64,000 bases of DNA from Caulobacter henricii (GCF_001414055.1 NZ_CP013002.1:2914001-2978000), one strand, 5' to 3'; shown: positions 35,764-44,964, counted from the stretch's first letter. Program-made: numbers and translations. Notes: a model not told the origin generated them from the sequence alone.

Positions 35764-36927
35764 TCAGGGACGCCTGACCAGCCCCGCCGCCCGCAGGTCG
35801 GTCAGGGTGGGATAGCCGTCGACGGCCATCAGCAGATCGGCCTCGGCCAGAATGCTGCGCAGCACGTGCACGACCCCGGCCACGCCTCCCAGTGCCAGAC
35901 CATAGGCATAGGGTCGACCAATGCCCACGGCGGCTGCGCCGAGGGCCAGGGCCTTGACCACGTCACTGCCTGACCGCACCCCGGAATCGAACATCACCGG
36001 TGTCTTGCCCGAGGCCTCGACCACGCCTGGAAGCATGTCTATGGCCGCTACCCCGCCATTGGCCTGCCGGCCGCCATGGTTGGAGCAGTAGATCCCGTCC
36101 ACCCCGCCATCGATGGCCCGGCGGGCGTCGTCGGGATGACAGATGCCCTTGAGGATCAGCGGCAACTTGGTCATCGACCGCAGCCAGGGCAGATCGGCCC
36201 AGGTCAGGGTCTTGCCGAAGGTCGCCCCCCACTGGGCAACGGCCGCCTGCGGGTCTTCCTCCGGCGGCTTGGCCAACAGGGCGCGGAAGGCGGGGTCGGA
36301 CATGTAGTTGGCGAGGGCGTGCCCGCGCAGCTGCGGGAAATTGGCCTCATTCAGGTCGCGCGGTCGCCAGCCGGTCACCCAGGTATCGAGGGTCACAACA
36401 ATGGCCTTAAAGCCCGAGGCCTCGGCCCGGGCCACTAGGCTTTCGGCAACGTCCCTGTTCTTGGGCGTGTAGAGCTGGAAGAAGCCGGGGGTGTCGCCCA
36501 TCGCGGCGGCGACCTGCTCCATCGGATCATTCATCAGGGTCGAGGCCACCATCGGCACACCGGTGGCGGCGGCGGCCCTGGCGGTGGCGATATCGCCATG
36601 ACCGTCCTGGGCGCAGAGGCCGATCACCCCGATGGGGGCCATGAAGACCGGGCTGGGCAGCTTGATCCCGAACAGGTCGATCGACAGATCGCGGGTCGTG
36701 CAGTCGACCATCATCCGCGGGACCAGACCCCACGACTTGAAGGCCTCGGCATTGTGGTCCTGGGTAAACTCATCGCCGCACCCGCCCTGCACATAGGACA
36801 GGGTTGCGGGCGGCAGGGCGGCCTGGGCGCGCGCTTCCAGGGTTTTGAAGTCGACCGGCAGAGTCGGCTTCACGCCGCGCATCAGCCCGCCGAAATAGAT
36901 CTCGTTCTGATAGTCGCCGAACGCCAT
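35764..36927 (-). CDS. FMN-dependent alpha-hydroxy-acid oxidase, lactate 2-monooxygenase-like
   Basis: 387 residues. The TIM-barrel FMN family is shown by [10 protein letters not shown], the substrate/FMN region [14 protein letters not shown], and the signature [13 protein letters not shown] with the catalytic His, followed by [19 protein letters not shown]. The N-terminal [13 protein letters not shown] and a longer loop 4 ([20 protein letters not shown]) resemble lactate 2-monooxygenase more than membrane-bound LldD. Either oxidation of L-lactate or a related 2-hydroxy acid is expected. It is divergent from the HAD gene at 37059. Confidence 0.85.
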   Translation of the reverse strand: MAFGDYQNEIYFGGLMRGVKPTLPVDFKTLEARAQAALPPATLSYVQGGCGDEFTQDHNAEAFKSWGLVPRMMVDCTTRDLSIDLFGIKLPSPVFMAPIGVIGLCAQDGHGDIATARAAAATGVPMVASTLMNDPMEQVAAAMGDTPGFFQLYTPKNRDVAESLVARAEASGFKAIVVTLDTWVTGWRPRDLNEANFPQLRGHALANYMSDPAFRALLAKPPEEDPQAAVAQWGATFGKTLTWADLPWLRSMTKLPLILKGICHPDDARRAIDGGVDGIYCSNHGGRQANGGVAAIDMLPGVVEASGKTPVMFDSGVRSGSDVVKALALGAAAVGIGRPYAYGLALGGVAGVVHVLRSILAEADLLMAVDGYPTLTDLRAAGLVRRP

Positions 36928-37058
36928 GGTCGCCTCCCCGGCTTATGATCTTTGCGACCAACCTGAACAGTGATCAGACGGCTTGCAAGGGCGGTGAAGG
37001 GTTGGGTCGCCACGCAAGGCGTCTTGACGCCCGCCGGCGATGCGGCGACGGGAAGGAC

Positions 37059-37775
37059 ATGCAAGTGCCCGCCCATACCGTTACGACCGTCGGCGTCGAT
37101 GCTGATGACACCCTGTGGCACTGCGAGAGCCTGTTTCGCCTGACCCACCAGAGGTTCGTCGACCTGCTCGCCGAGCATGGCGACGCCGCCCACATCGAGT
37201 CCCAGCTGGCGGCCACCGAGAAGCGCAACCTGCGGCTCTATGGCTATGGGGCCAAGGGCTTCACCCTGTCGATGATCGAGACGGCCATGGAGCTGACCCA
37301 TGGCGAGGTCTCGACCCGGGTGATCCGCGAAATCCTGGCCGCCGGCCGCGAGATGCTGACCGAGCCGGTCGAGCCCCTGCCCGGCGTGGAACACGCCCTG
37401 GCCCGGCTGTCCGAGCGCTATCGCCTGATCCTGATCACCAAGGGCGACCTGCTGCACCAGGAGCAGAAGCTGGCCTCGTCGGGGCTGGGTGACCTGTTCG
37501 CCGCGGTCGAGATCGTCTCGGAGAAGGATGCCGGTACCTATCGCCGGGTGTTTGACCGCCATGGCACAGGCGCCGACCAGGCAGTGATGGCCGGCAATTC
37601 GATGCGGTCAGACATCCTGCCGGCCCTGGAGGCCGGGTCCTGGGGCGCGCTGATCCCCTATCCGCTGGTCTGGGCCCATGAGGCCGCCCAGGCACCGGCC
37701 GATCATCCGCGCTATGTCGAGCTGGACGCGATCAGTGCGCTTCCGGACTGGATCGATCAGATTTCCGCCAGCTGA
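37059..37775 (+). CDS. HAD-superfamily hydrolase
   Basis: 238 residues from ATG 37059, preceded by GGGAAGGAC; the longer frame from 36945 lacks similarity. Motif I is VDADDTLW (nucleophile and acid Asp), motif II ITKGD, motif III K in SEKD, and motif IV GNSMRSDILPA. A helical cap between motifs I and II (RLTHQRFVDLLAEHGDAAHI) places it in subfamily I. It is a phosphatase of unknown substrate. Its 3' end overlaps the convergent acyltransferase gene by 44 bases. Confidence 0.85.
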   Translation: MQVPAHTVTTVGVDADDTLWHCESLFRLTHQRFVDLLAEHGDAAHIESQLAATEKRNLRLYGYGAKGFTLSMIETAMELTHGEVSTRVIREILAAGREMLTEPVEPLPGVEHALARLSERYRLILITKGDLLHQEQKLASSGLGDLFAAVEIVSEKDAGTYRRVFDRHGTGADQAVMAGNSMRSDILPALEAGSWGALIPYPLVWAHEAAQAPADHPRYVELDAISALPDWIDQISAS

Positions 37776-38838
37776 GCCGCGTGATCCAGTCGCGCGCCGG
37801 GCGCTCGAACAGGATCAGCGACAGATAGGCCAGCGGCACCAGGGCCACGACCCAGAACAGCACCCACAGCCGCATCAGGTCGCCGTTCAGGTTCCACATC
37901 CCCAGCCCCACCCAGGCCAGGCCCATCTTCAGGGCGATGGGGTGCAGCATGTAGAGGGTAAAGCTGAGCTGGGCCCAGGGGGCCAGGCGTCGGGTCACGG
38001 GTCCGACCGGTCCGGCGGCGTCAGCGGCGATGCCCGCCAGGCCGACGGCATAGATCACCAGCAGCAGCACATCGCGCGGAACCTTCAGCGGCGAGGCGAT
38101 CAGGAAGGCGGCCAGCAGGCCCCACATCACCAGGTTCGGATAGGGCAGTTTGGCCAGCAGCGGCCGGATCTGGAAGCCGAGCATGCCGATCAGGAAGCCC
38201 GGCACGGCCCGCAGCACGCCGTAATCCCAGGTCCACTGGTGGAACGGCCGGTCGCCGTGCGGGGTCTGTAGCAAGATCACCAGGCTCAGGATTGCCAGAC
38301 CTCCGGTGACCCAGCGCCCCCTGGCGGTGATCCAGAACAGCAGCGGCAGGGCGATATAGACCCCCATCTCGGCACTGATCGCCCAGCTGACGAAGTTCCA
38401 AGTCTGGGACTTGCACACGCCCCAGGCGTGGATGAACAGGATGTTGGGGACGATGCAGGCGACGTCATAGCGCTTGGCATCCCTGTCCTGGATCCAGCCG
38501 GCCGCCCCGGCGGCGGCCACAGCGATGAAGACCAGCATCGTCGCCCAGTGCAGCGGCCCCAGCCGCGCCACCCGCTTCTTGAGGAAGTCGCCATATTTCG
38601 CGAGCGTGGTCAGACGGCCGGTATAGATCGCCGCCATCACATAGCCGCTGATCACGAAGAACAGGTCGACGATCAGACTGAAGGTCTTGATCGTGTCATC
38701 GGCCAGCTGCCAGCGGCCGTCCAGATTGATGAAGCGGTTGAAGTGGAAGACCACGATCATCAGGGCCCCGACAATACGCAGGGCATCCAGATGCAGCATC
38801 TGGTCGGAATCGGGCTTCAGGGGCGGCAGCTTGATCAT
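37732..38838 (-). CDS. Acyltransferase family 3 membrane protein
   Basis: 368 residues from ATG 38838; the in-frame extension to 38934 has no better ribosome site, so the start is uncertain. The sequence begins HLDALRIVGALMIVVFHFNRF, the first helix of acyltransferase-3 proteins with the catalytic-region histidine. About ten membrane helices follow (FFVISGYVMAAIY; WAISAEMGVYIALPLLFWI; LSFTLYMLHPIAL). Such enzymes O-acylate sugars of lipopolysaccharide, capsule or other glycans. The R-x-x-R pattern (KKRVARLGPLHW) is present. The target is unknown. Confidence 0.86.
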   Translation of the reverse strand: MIKLPPLKPDSDQMLHLDALRIVGALMIVVFHFNRFINLDGRWQLADDTIKTFSLIVDLFFVISGYVMAAIYTGRLTTLAKYGDFLKKRVARLGPLHWATMLVFIAVAAAGAAGWIQDRDAKRYDVACIVPNILFIHAWGVCKSQTWNFVSWAISAEMGVYIALPLLFWITARGRWVTGGLAILSLVILLQTPHGDRPFHQWTWDYGVLRAVPGFLIGMLGFQIRPLLAKLPYPNLVMWGLLAAFLIASPLKVPRDVLLLVIYAVGLAGIAADAAGPVGPVTRRLAPWAQLSFTLYMLHPIALKMGLAWVGLGMWNLNGDLMRLWVLFWVVALVPLAYLSLILFERPARDWITRLSWRKSDRSSPEAH

Positions 38839-38943
38839 GGGCGAGAGGTGCGCCGGAGCGTCGAAACGGTCAAGTTGGCGAGCATACCCAATTTGATTCA
38901 TCGCATGGTTTGGCTTGCAGCCGCGCCGCACCATCTAACGCTC

Positions 38944-39333
38944 ATGACCCTGCAACCCGCGCCCTTCACTGACGCCGAGATCGACGCCCTGGTTGAGACC
39001 TTTTACGCCAAGGTCCAGCAGCACCACCGCCTGGGGCCGGTCTTTCAGAAGGCCGTGGGCGACGACGGCTGGCCCGAGCATCTGGCGACCCTGAAGCGGT
39101 TCTGGGCCGGGGTTCTGCAGGGCTCGGGCGGCTACAAGGGCTCGCCCATGGCCGTTCACCAGCGGGTCGAGGGCCTGACCGAAGGTCTGTTCACCCCGTG
39201 GCTGGGCCTGTTCCACCTGACCTGCGCCGAGCTGTTCGACGCCCCGCGCGCGGCCCTGGTCAGCGCCAAGGCCGAACGCATCGCCCAGACCCTCAAGCGG
39301 GGCCTGTCGTTCCGGCCGGGAGCGGCGGCGTGA
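38944..39333 (+). CDS. Group-III truncated haemoglobin
   Basis: 129 residues. Helix B carries TFYAKVQQH with Tyr B10. The E region reads GWPEHLATLKRFWAGVL, the F helix has proximal His in MAVHQRVEGL, and PWLGLFHLT supplies the Trp G8 typical of groups II/III. These match group-III globins, which bind oxygen or nitric oxide. The stop overlaps the next gene's start by four bases (GTGA), so the globin and a 2-oxoglutarate dioxygenase are translationally coupled. No strong ribosome site is visible before the ATG. Confidence 0.9.
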   Translation: MTLQPAPFTDAEIDALVETFYAKVQQHHRLGPVFQKAVGDDGWPEHLATLKRFWAGVLQGSGGYKGSPMAVHQRVEGLTEGLFTPWLGLFHLTCAELFDAPRAALVSAKAERIAQTLKRGLSFRPGAAA

Positions 39334-40043
39334 GCGCCGATGCCCTTCGCGAGGCCCTGACGGATCGGGGTTTTGCGCGCGTCCCGGCCGACGAGTCCCG
39401 GGACCTCTTGGGACCGGCCGCCCTGGCCGATTGGGCCGGATTCGCCGACAGCTGGAACGATCTGGGTCTGGACGGCTTCATGGCCGATGGCGGCCGGTAC
39501 CGGAAGCGCCGGTTTGCCGCCTTCGCCGCAACCCCTGAAGGCGTTCGGCGCAAGCCGCCCCAGCCGCACTATCAGAGCCGCGACTACAATGCCCTGAACG
39601 GCGGGGTACAGCGCTGGTTCGAGCCGGTGACCGACGCCATAGCCGAGCATCCGGTCACCCGCGCTGTCATCGAACAGGGCCTGGCCATCTTCCATCCGAT
39701 CACGCCGCAGCCGCCGGCCGCCTGGCATTTGGAACTGCACCAGTTTCGCATCGAGGCCCGCGCCGGCGAACTGGGCCAGCCCACGCCCGAGGGCGCGCAT
39801 CGCGACGGGGTGGACTGGGTGATCGTCATGCTGGTCGACCGGATCAATGTGCTGAGCGGCGTCACCGACATCTACGCCCCCGGCGGCAAGTCCCTGGGCA
39901 GCTTCACCCTGACCGCCCCGGCCGACATGGTGCTGCTGGACGATTTGCGGGTGCTGCACGGCGTGACCCCGATCCGCCCCGAAGACCCGGACCGCCCTGC
40001 CCTTCGCGATGTCCTGGTGGTGACGTTCCGGCAGGAGCACTAG
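39330..40043 (+). CDS. 2-oxoglutarate/Fe(II) dioxygenase (PF10014-like)
   Basis: 237 residues from a GTG at 39330 that overlaps the globin stop. The iron-binding facial triad is visible: H-x-D in GAHRDGVDWVIVML and the distal His in VLHGVTPI. The 2-oxoglutarate Arg is likely that in ALRDVLVVTFRQ. WHLELHQFRIEA and VTDIYAPGGK fit the family that includes amino-acid hydroxylases such as L-isoleucine dioxygenase. Upstream in-frame sequence overlaps the globin and is noncoding. Oxygen consumption by this enzyme suggests a link with the preceding globin. Confidence 0.85.
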   Translation: MSADALREALTDRGFARVPADESRDLLGPAALADWAGFADSWNDLGLDGFMADGGRYRKRRFAAFAATPEGVRRKPPQPHYQSRDYNALNGGVQRWFEPVTDAIAEHPVTRAVIEQGLAIFHPITPQPPAAWHLELHQFRIEARAGELGQPTPEGAHRDGVDWVIVMLVDRINVLSGVTDIYAPGGKSLGSFTLTAPADMVLLDDLRVLHGVTPIRPEDPDRPALRDVLVVTFRQEH

Positions 40044-40183
40044 CTCGCCTGACAAGTCCGGGGCCCACAGTGCGAGAGGCATAAGGTGGCTATCGGATCA
40101 GAAAAATGCTCTGAACCAGCAAGCAAAGGCCCACCCTCCAAGCCCGTGATCAAACAACAGGGCCGAAACGCGAGTTCGCCAAC

Positions 40184-40576
40184 ATGAAGACCACCGGACG
40201 GGCCTTCGCCGCCATTATGGGCCTTGTGGTCTTGTTCCAGGTCGCGCTCATTCTGGGAGCCCCCTGGGGTCACCTGACCCTCGGCGGCCAGTGGTCAGGC
40301 GCTCTTCCGCTGAAGATCCGCCTGATCCCGGCCGTCTCGATCATCCTGCTCCTGGCCATGACCCGCATCGCGCTCGGGGACAGCGGCCTGCGGCCCCAAT
40401 GGGGTCCCCGATGGCTCATCTGGCCGGTCTGCGCCTACATGGCGCTGGGGATCGCCGTCCATATCGTCACCCCCTCGGCGGCCGAGCGTATGTTGTGGCT
40501 GCCGGTCCTGACCGTCCTGTTCGGCCTGTCCTTGCGGCTCGCGCTCAGCCCGCGTCCGGTCCCCCGCGCGCCCTGA
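40184..40576 (+). CDS. Four-helix membrane protein of unknown function
   Basis: 130 residues with four predicted membrane helices (AIMGLVVLFQVALILGAP; LIPAVSIILLLAMTRIAL; LIWPVCAYMALGIAVHIV; MLWLPVLTVLFGLSLRLAL). The loop GAPWGHLTLGGQWSGALP after the first helix is a pattern I associate with an uncharacterised integral-membrane family. No catalytic motif is seen. Its last 32 bases overlap the convergent LysR gene. The 140 bases upstream contain no other feature. Confidence 0.65.
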   Translation: MKTTGRAFAAIMGLVVLFQVALILGAPWGHLTLGGQWSGALPLKIRLIPAVSIILLLAMTRIALGDSGLRPQWGPRWLIWPVCAYMALGIAVHIVTPSAAERMLWLPVLTVLFGLSLRLALSPRPVPRAP

Positions 40577-41465
40577 GTTCTGCAGCCAGCAGGTCGAAGA
40601 CGATCCGAAACCGGCGGCTCGTATTGAGCTCGCGGTGCGCCACCAGCCAGATGGGAAACATCAGAGGTTCGAGGTCTGGCAGGGCCCGGACCACCCTGGG
40701 CTCGGCGTCGCCGATGGATCCATCGAGGATGCCGATGCCCACGCCCTGTTTCACCAGTTCCCACATGACCAGATAGCTCTCGGTCAGGACAGGGAAGTTG
40801 CGCTCGGTCAGGGGCAGGCCCATCGCGACCAGCCCCTTCAGGAACATTCCCGAGCCGTCGATGCTGATGAAGTCGGCGTTGCGCAGGTCATAGGGCAGAC
40901 GTGGCGAGCCCAGGCGTTCGAGATAGGCTGGGGTGGCATAAAGACGGGCCGGTACGTCGCGGATCTTGGTGGCCACCAGGTCCGGCTCGACGGGGCGGAA
41001 ATTGCGGATGGCTATGTCGGCTTCGCGCCGCCGCAGGTCGCTGGCCCGGCTGGAAACGACGATCTCGACCTCGATCCCCGGATGGCTCTGCCGGAGTTTG
41101 GCTAGAAAGCCCGGCAGGATGAAGGCTGCATGGATCTCGCTGGCCGCCAGCACGACCTTGCCCTGCACGGACTGCGACTGCCCCGCCGCCGTCAGCGACA
41201 CCCGGCCGGCCGCCTCGCCCATGGCCCGGACATGATCCAGCAGTTCCAGGCCGCTCGGCGTCAGGGCCAGGCCGCGCCCGACCCGCTCGAACAGGACGAC
41301 GCCGAGTTCTTCCTGCAGGGCCTCAACCTGTCGCCCCAGGGTCGGCTGGGCCATGCCCAGGGCCCGGGCCGCCGCGGACAGCGAGCCTTCCTCGGCGGTG
41401 ATCAGAAAGGCCCGCGCCCGGTTCCAGTCGAATTTTACAGCCCGCCAATCCATGCAAAAACGCAT
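40545..41465 (-). CDS. LysR-family transcriptional regulator
   Basis: 306 residues. The ATG at 41465 was chosen because GGAG sits five bases upstream; the downstream ATG at 41453 and upstream start at 41495 have no such site. The N-terminal winged helix (LSAAARALGMAQPTLGRQVEAL) and LFERVGRGLALTPSG are canonical, and the rest is a substrate-binding-like co-inducer domain (SEIHAAFILPGFL; DLVATKIRDVPARLY). It is divergent from the oxidoreductase at 41551 and probably regulates it and itself from the 85-base gap. Confidence 0.92.
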   Translation of the reverse strand: MRFCMDWRAVKFDWNRARAFLITAEEGSLSAAARALGMAQPTLGRQVEALQEELGVVLFERVGRGLALTPSGLELLDHVRAMGEAAGRVSLTAAGQSQSVQGKVVLAASEIHAAFILPGFLAKLRQSHPGIEVEIVVSSRASDLRRREADIAIRNFRPVEPDLVATKIRDVPARLYATPAYLERLGSPRLPYDLRNADFISIDGSGMFLKGLVAMGLPLTERNFPVLTESYLVMWELVKQGVGIGILDGSIGDAEPRVVRALPDLEPLMFPIWLVAHRELNTSRRFRIVFDLLAAELRARGGPDAG

Positions 41466-41550
41466 AACAACTCCATCGAGAACCGCAATACCCATGCAGA
41501 AACTTAGGGCTTAAAACCTGCCGGTACCCCGACCGACAGGACCTCACCCC

Positions 41551-42531
41551 ATGAAAGCCGCTCTTTGCCGCACCTATGGACCGCCCGCCGTGGTCCGTCT
41601 CGGCGAGGTGCCGATGCCGACACCGCGTGACCACGAGGTCCTGGTCCGCATCCGGGCGACAACCGTCAGCTCGGCCGACTGGCGGGCCCGCAGCCTGGCC
41701 ATGCCGCCTGGGTTCAAGGCCCTGGCCCGTCCAGTGTTTGGTCTGATCGCCCCGCGCAACCCGATCCTGGGCACCGAATTGGCCGGCGAGGTCGTCGCCA
41801 AGGGCAAGGCGGTGACGCGGTTCCGGGCTGGGGATCTGGTCTTTGCCTTCACCGGGGCCCGCTTCGGCTGTCATGCGGAGTTCCGGGTGCTGCGGGAACA
41901 TGACCTGATCAGTCACAAGCCCGCCAATCTCGACTTTGAGACCGCCGCCGCCCTCTGTTTCGGCGGGACCACCGCCCTGGGCTTCCTGAGCGACATGGGA
42001 AAGCTGAAGCGAGGCGAGCAGGTGCTGGTCGTCGGGGCTTCAGGCTGTGTCGGCTCAGCGGCCGTCCAGCTGGCCCGCCACTTCGGAGCCGGGGTCACGG
42101 CGGTCTGCAGCGCCGCCAATGAGGGCTTGGTCCGCAGCCTCGGAGCCGAGACGGTAATCGACTACCAGACGCGGGATTTCGCCGCCTCGGGCCGCACCTA
42201 TGACATCATCCTGGACACGACGGGCACCGCCCCCTTCGCCCGCTGCGGCCACCTGCTGCGGCCCGGCGGCCGGCTTCTGGTCGTTCAGGGCAGCCTCGGT
42301 CAGGCCCTGGGCCTGGACGGCCCGTCGCGGTCCAGCGGTTTGAGCCAGATCGGCGGGGTTCCCAAGGTCACGCTGCAGGACCTGGAGCTGCTGGCCCACC
42401 TGGCCCAGGCGGGCGAGTTGAAACCCGTCATCGACAGGGTCTATCCGCTGGAGCACGCCGCTGAAGCCCATGCCTGTGTGGAGCAGGGCCACAAGCGCGG
42501 CAGCGTGGTGCTCAGCATCGACCCCAGCTGA
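41551..42531 (+). CDS. Medium-chain NAD(P)-dependent oxidoreductase, quinone-reductase-like
   Basis: 326 residues. The GroES-like N-terminus (EVLVRIRATTVSSADWRAR; GTELAGEVVAKGKAV) and nucleotide-binding fold (VLVVGASGCVGSAAVQLARH) identify the MDR superfamily. Catalytic zinc cysteines are absent in the usual positions, which favours the zeta-crystallin/quinone oxidoreductase branch. The C-terminus PVIDRVYPLEHAAEAH is typical. It is divergent from a LysR regulator, a common arrangement for stress-inducible members. Confidence 0.87.
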   Translation: MKAALCRTYGPPAVVRLGEVPMPTPRDHEVLVRIRATTVSSADWRARSLAMPPGFKALARPVFGLIAPRNPILGTELAGEVVAKGKAVTRFRAGDLVFAFTGARFGCHAEFRVLREHDLISHKPANLDFETAAALCFGGTTALGFLSDMGKLKRGEQVLVVGASGCVGSAAVQLARHFGAGVTAVCSAANEGLVRSLGAETVIDYQTRDFAASGRTYDIILDTTGTAPFARCGHLLRPGGRLLVVQGSLGQALGLDGPSRSSGLSQIGGVPKVTLQDLELLAHLAQAGELKPVIDRVYPLEHAAEAHACVEQGHKRGSVVLSIDPS

Positions 42532-42587
42532 GCGCGATCGCATGATGCGCCACGTGCGGCCATGGCCTATGGTACAGCCCACTCGCC

Positions 42588-44477
42588 ATGCGCTTCGACG
42601 ACCGCTTCCTTGAAGAACTGAAGTCCCGCCTTCGCCCCTCCGACGTGATCGGAAAGTCGGTGAAGCTGCGGCGGCAGGGGCGCGAATATGCGGGTCTGTC
42701 GCCCTTCACCAAGGAGAAGAGCCCCTCGTTCTTCGTCAATGACGACAAGGGTTTTTATCACTGCTTCTCCAGCGGCAAGCACGGCGACATCATCAGTTTC
42801 CTGCAGGAAACCGAACGCCTGACCTTCAGCGAGGCCATCGAGCGTCTGGCCTCGGAAGCCGGCATGGCCCTGCCCGAGCCCGATGCCCGCGCTGCCCAGG
42901 ACGACCGCAAGCGCCAGGGCCTGGGCGACTGGATGGCGCTGGCCGCTACCTGGTTCGAGGCCGAGCTGCGCCGCCCCGTCGGCCAGGCCGCCCGCGCCTA
43001 TCTGGAACGCCGGGGCCTGCCTGAAGGCGAGTGGAGCCGCTTCCACATCGGCTTTGCGCCCAACAATCGCACTGGCCTGAAGGACTATCTGATCGCCAAG
43101 GGGGCGCAGCCGGGCGACCTGATCGAGGCCGGGGTGCTGATCGCGCCGGAAGACGGCGGCGCGCCCTATGACCGCTTTCGCGACCGGATCATCTTTCCGA
43201 TCACCGACACGTGCGGCAAGGTCGTCTCGTTCGGCGGCCGGGCCATGGATCCCGCGGCCCGGGCCAAGTATCTGAACGGTCCCGAGACCAGCCTCTTCCA
43301 CAAGGGCCGGCTGCTGTACGGGCTCTATGAAGCCCGCAAGATCCTGCACGCCGCCCAGGCCGCCGTCCCAACCGACAACAATCCGCTGGTGGTGGTCGAG
43401 GGCTATATGGACGTCATCGCCTGCCAGAGGGCCGGCGTGGCGGCGGTGGCAGCCATGGGCACGGCCATGACCGAGGAGCAGATGGAGGTGCTGTGGCGCC
43501 TGCACCCCGAGCCCACCCTGTGTTTTGACGGCGACAAGGCCGGCCAGCGGGCCGCCAGCCGGGCCATGGACCGCGCCCTGCCCCTGCTGAAACCCGGCCG
43601 CTCGTTCCGCTTCTCGCTGGTGACCGGCGGCAAGGATCCCGACGATGTCCTGCGCGAGCAGGGCCCTGCGGCGCTCAGGTCTCAGCTGGCCGCAACCACG
43701 CCCTTTGTCGAGCAGCTGTTCAGCCGCGAACGCGATCTGGAGCCGCTCGACACGCCCGAGCGCAAGGCGGGCCTGAAGCAGCGCCTGCGGGCCGCGGCTG
43801 CAACCATCGCCGACAAGGATCTGGCCCAGGCCTATAGGGACGATCTGCTGGGCCGACTGGATGCCCTGTTCCCGCGCGCGGCCTTCACGCCCAATGATGG
43901 CGGCTATGGCGGAGGGCGTCCCTTTGTGCCCCGCGGCCAGTGGAGGGACGGCAAGCGCCTGCCGCCCGATCCCGGCATCCGCGGCGTGGCCCGGGCCCAG
44001 ATCGGCGAGCGGATCAATCCCTTCCACGCCGCCATCGCCTTGGCGGCCATCGACCATCCAGGCTGGGCCCGGCCCTATGACGAGGCCATCGAGCGGGTAG
44101 GCTTTGGCGATCCGCGCCTGCGCCCCCTGGCCCGCGAACTGTTCGAGGCTCTGGTCGACGACATGCACGACGACGCCCCGTTCCGCGACATCCTGGCGCG
44201 CAAGGGCCTGGGTCCGCAGATCGCCGAGGTCGAACGCGTGGCCCAGGCCGACGCCCCCTTCCTCAAGTCCGGCATGGAGCCACACCAGGCCAGGGCCCTG
44301 TGGTCGGCCTGTTATGAAGCGGTGATCGAGGTCGCCAATGCCGAACAGGCCCTCGAAGCCCTGCGGCACGAACCGGTCACCGCCGGCACCCTGACCGCCA
44401 CCCGCGACCTGCGCACCCGCATCACGGTGCTCCAGCGCCGGATCAGCAATCTGGAGTTCTGGCGCGGGGAGAGTTAA
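42588..44477 (+). CDS. dnaG: DNA primase DnaG
   Basis: 629 residues. The N-terminal zinc-finger region keeps its fold residues (KEKSPSFFV, SGKHGDIISFLQ), but three of four zinc ligands are replaced: LSPFT and HCFSSG appear where C-x-x-H and C-x-x-C are usual. The RNA polymerase core has FRDRIIFPI and YLNGPETSLFHK. TOPRIM metal residues are VVVEGYMDV (Glu near 270) and CFDGDKAG (near 311). The C-terminal ~200 residues are the DnaB-binding part. It synthesises replication primers. In many bacteria dnaG lies next to rpoD, as here, with the GIY-YIG cassette inserted between them. Confidence 0.96.
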   Translation: MRFDDRFLEELKSRLRPSDVIGKSVKLRRQGREYAGLSPFTKEKSPSFFVNDDKGFYHCFSSGKHGDIISFLQETERLTFSEAIERLASEAGMALPEPDARAAQDDRKRQGLGDWMALAATWFEAELRRPVGQAARAYLERRGLPEGEWSRFHIGFAPNNRTGLKDYLIAKGAQPGDLIEAGVLIAPEDGGAPYDRFRDRIIFPITDTCGKVVSFGGRAMDPAARAKYLNGPETSLFHKGRLLYGLYEARKILHAAQAAVPTDNNPLVVVEGYMDVIACQRAGVAAVAAMGTAMTEEQMEVLWRLHPEPTLCFDGDKAGQRAASRAMDRALPLLKPGRSFRFSLVTGGKDPDDVLREQGPAALRSQLAATTPFVEQLFSRERDLEPLDTPERKAGLKQRLRAAAATIADKDLAQAYRDDLLGRLDALFPRAAFTPNDGGYGGGRPFVPRGQWRDGKRLPPDPGIRGVARAQIGERINPFHAAIALAAIDHPGWARPYDEAIERVGFGDPRLRPLARELFEALVDDMHDDAPFRDILARKGLGPQIAEVERVAQADAPFLKSGMEPHQARALWSACYEAVIEVANAEQALEALRHEPVTAGTLTATRDLRTRITVLQRRISNLEFWRGES

Positions 44478-44486
44478 ATCCGCTCT

Positions 44487-44602
44487 CCCCGGCGAAGGCC
44501 GGGGCCCAGATCGAACCCAGGGTGGTTGTCGATCAGGCTAAGGCAGTAGGCGCGTCATCCCCAGCCGCTCAGGCTGAATCTAGGTCCCGGCCTTCGCCGA
44601 GA
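44487..44602. repeat. REP-like 116-bp element, copy 1
   Basis: The left unit is the perfect palindrome CCCCGGCGAAGGCCGGGG (44487-44504) followed by CCCAGATCGAACCC. The right unit (44585-44602) is an inverted, slightly decayed copy preceded by CAGGCTGAATC. The element begins ten bases after the dnaG stop. Copy 2 at 44965-45080 is its reverse complement, without gaps and with about 85% identity by eye. Confidence 0.85.
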
Positions 44603-44617
44603 AAATCGGAGGTTGGG

Positions 44618-44902
44618 TTAGCCCAGAAAGTCTTGCGCCAGATCCCGCCAGTCGGGATTACTCTCCTCGATCAGCCGCAGCTTCCACACCCGCCGCCATT
44701 CCTTCATTTGCCGTTCGCGGATCTGGGCGCTCTCCCGCGTCTCATGGAGTTCGCACCAGACCAGCATCGTGCAGCCGTACTTTGCGGTGAAGCCACGCTC
44801 TCTCGACTGATGCTCGAACACCCGCCGCGCGAGGTCGTCGGTATGGCCGATATAGAGCGTGCCGTTGCGCCGGCTGGCCATGATGTAGACATGGAAGGCC
44901 AT
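44618..44902 (-). CDS. GIY-YIG endonuclease-domain protein (UPF0213-like)
   Basis: 94 residues from ATG 44902; a TTG two codons upstream is possible. A single GIY-YIG domain: HVYIMASRRNGTLYIGHTDD holds both tyrosines (VYI and LYIG), then LARRVFEHQ with the catalytic Arg, and ETRESAQIRERQMKEWRR with the metal-binding Glu. Its members are stand-alone nuclease-like proteins. The gene is enclosed by two inverted copies of a 116-bp REP-like element and interrupts the dnaG-rpoD neighbourhood in reverse orientation. Composition is similar to its neighbours, so any insertion is not recent or came from a similar genome. Confidence 0.88.
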   Translation of the reverse strand: MAFHVYIMASRRNGTLYIGHTDDLARRVFEHQSRERGFTAKYGCTMLVWCELHETRESAQIRERQMKEWRRVWKLRLIEESNPDWRDLAQDFLG

Positions 44903-44964
44903 GGGCAAAGTTTAACGAGAGCTTTTCTTCGAATTCAACCTATGGAGCATTATAAATCCGTTTT

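Noticed and set aside
38428-38943. In-frame N-terminal extension of the truncated haemoglobin
   Set aside because: It runs antisense through the acyltransferase gene, and group-III globins of normal length start at 38944.
42567-44369. A 600-codon open frame opposite dnaG
   Set aside because: Same GC-bias effect; the dnaG frame has clear domains and this one does not.
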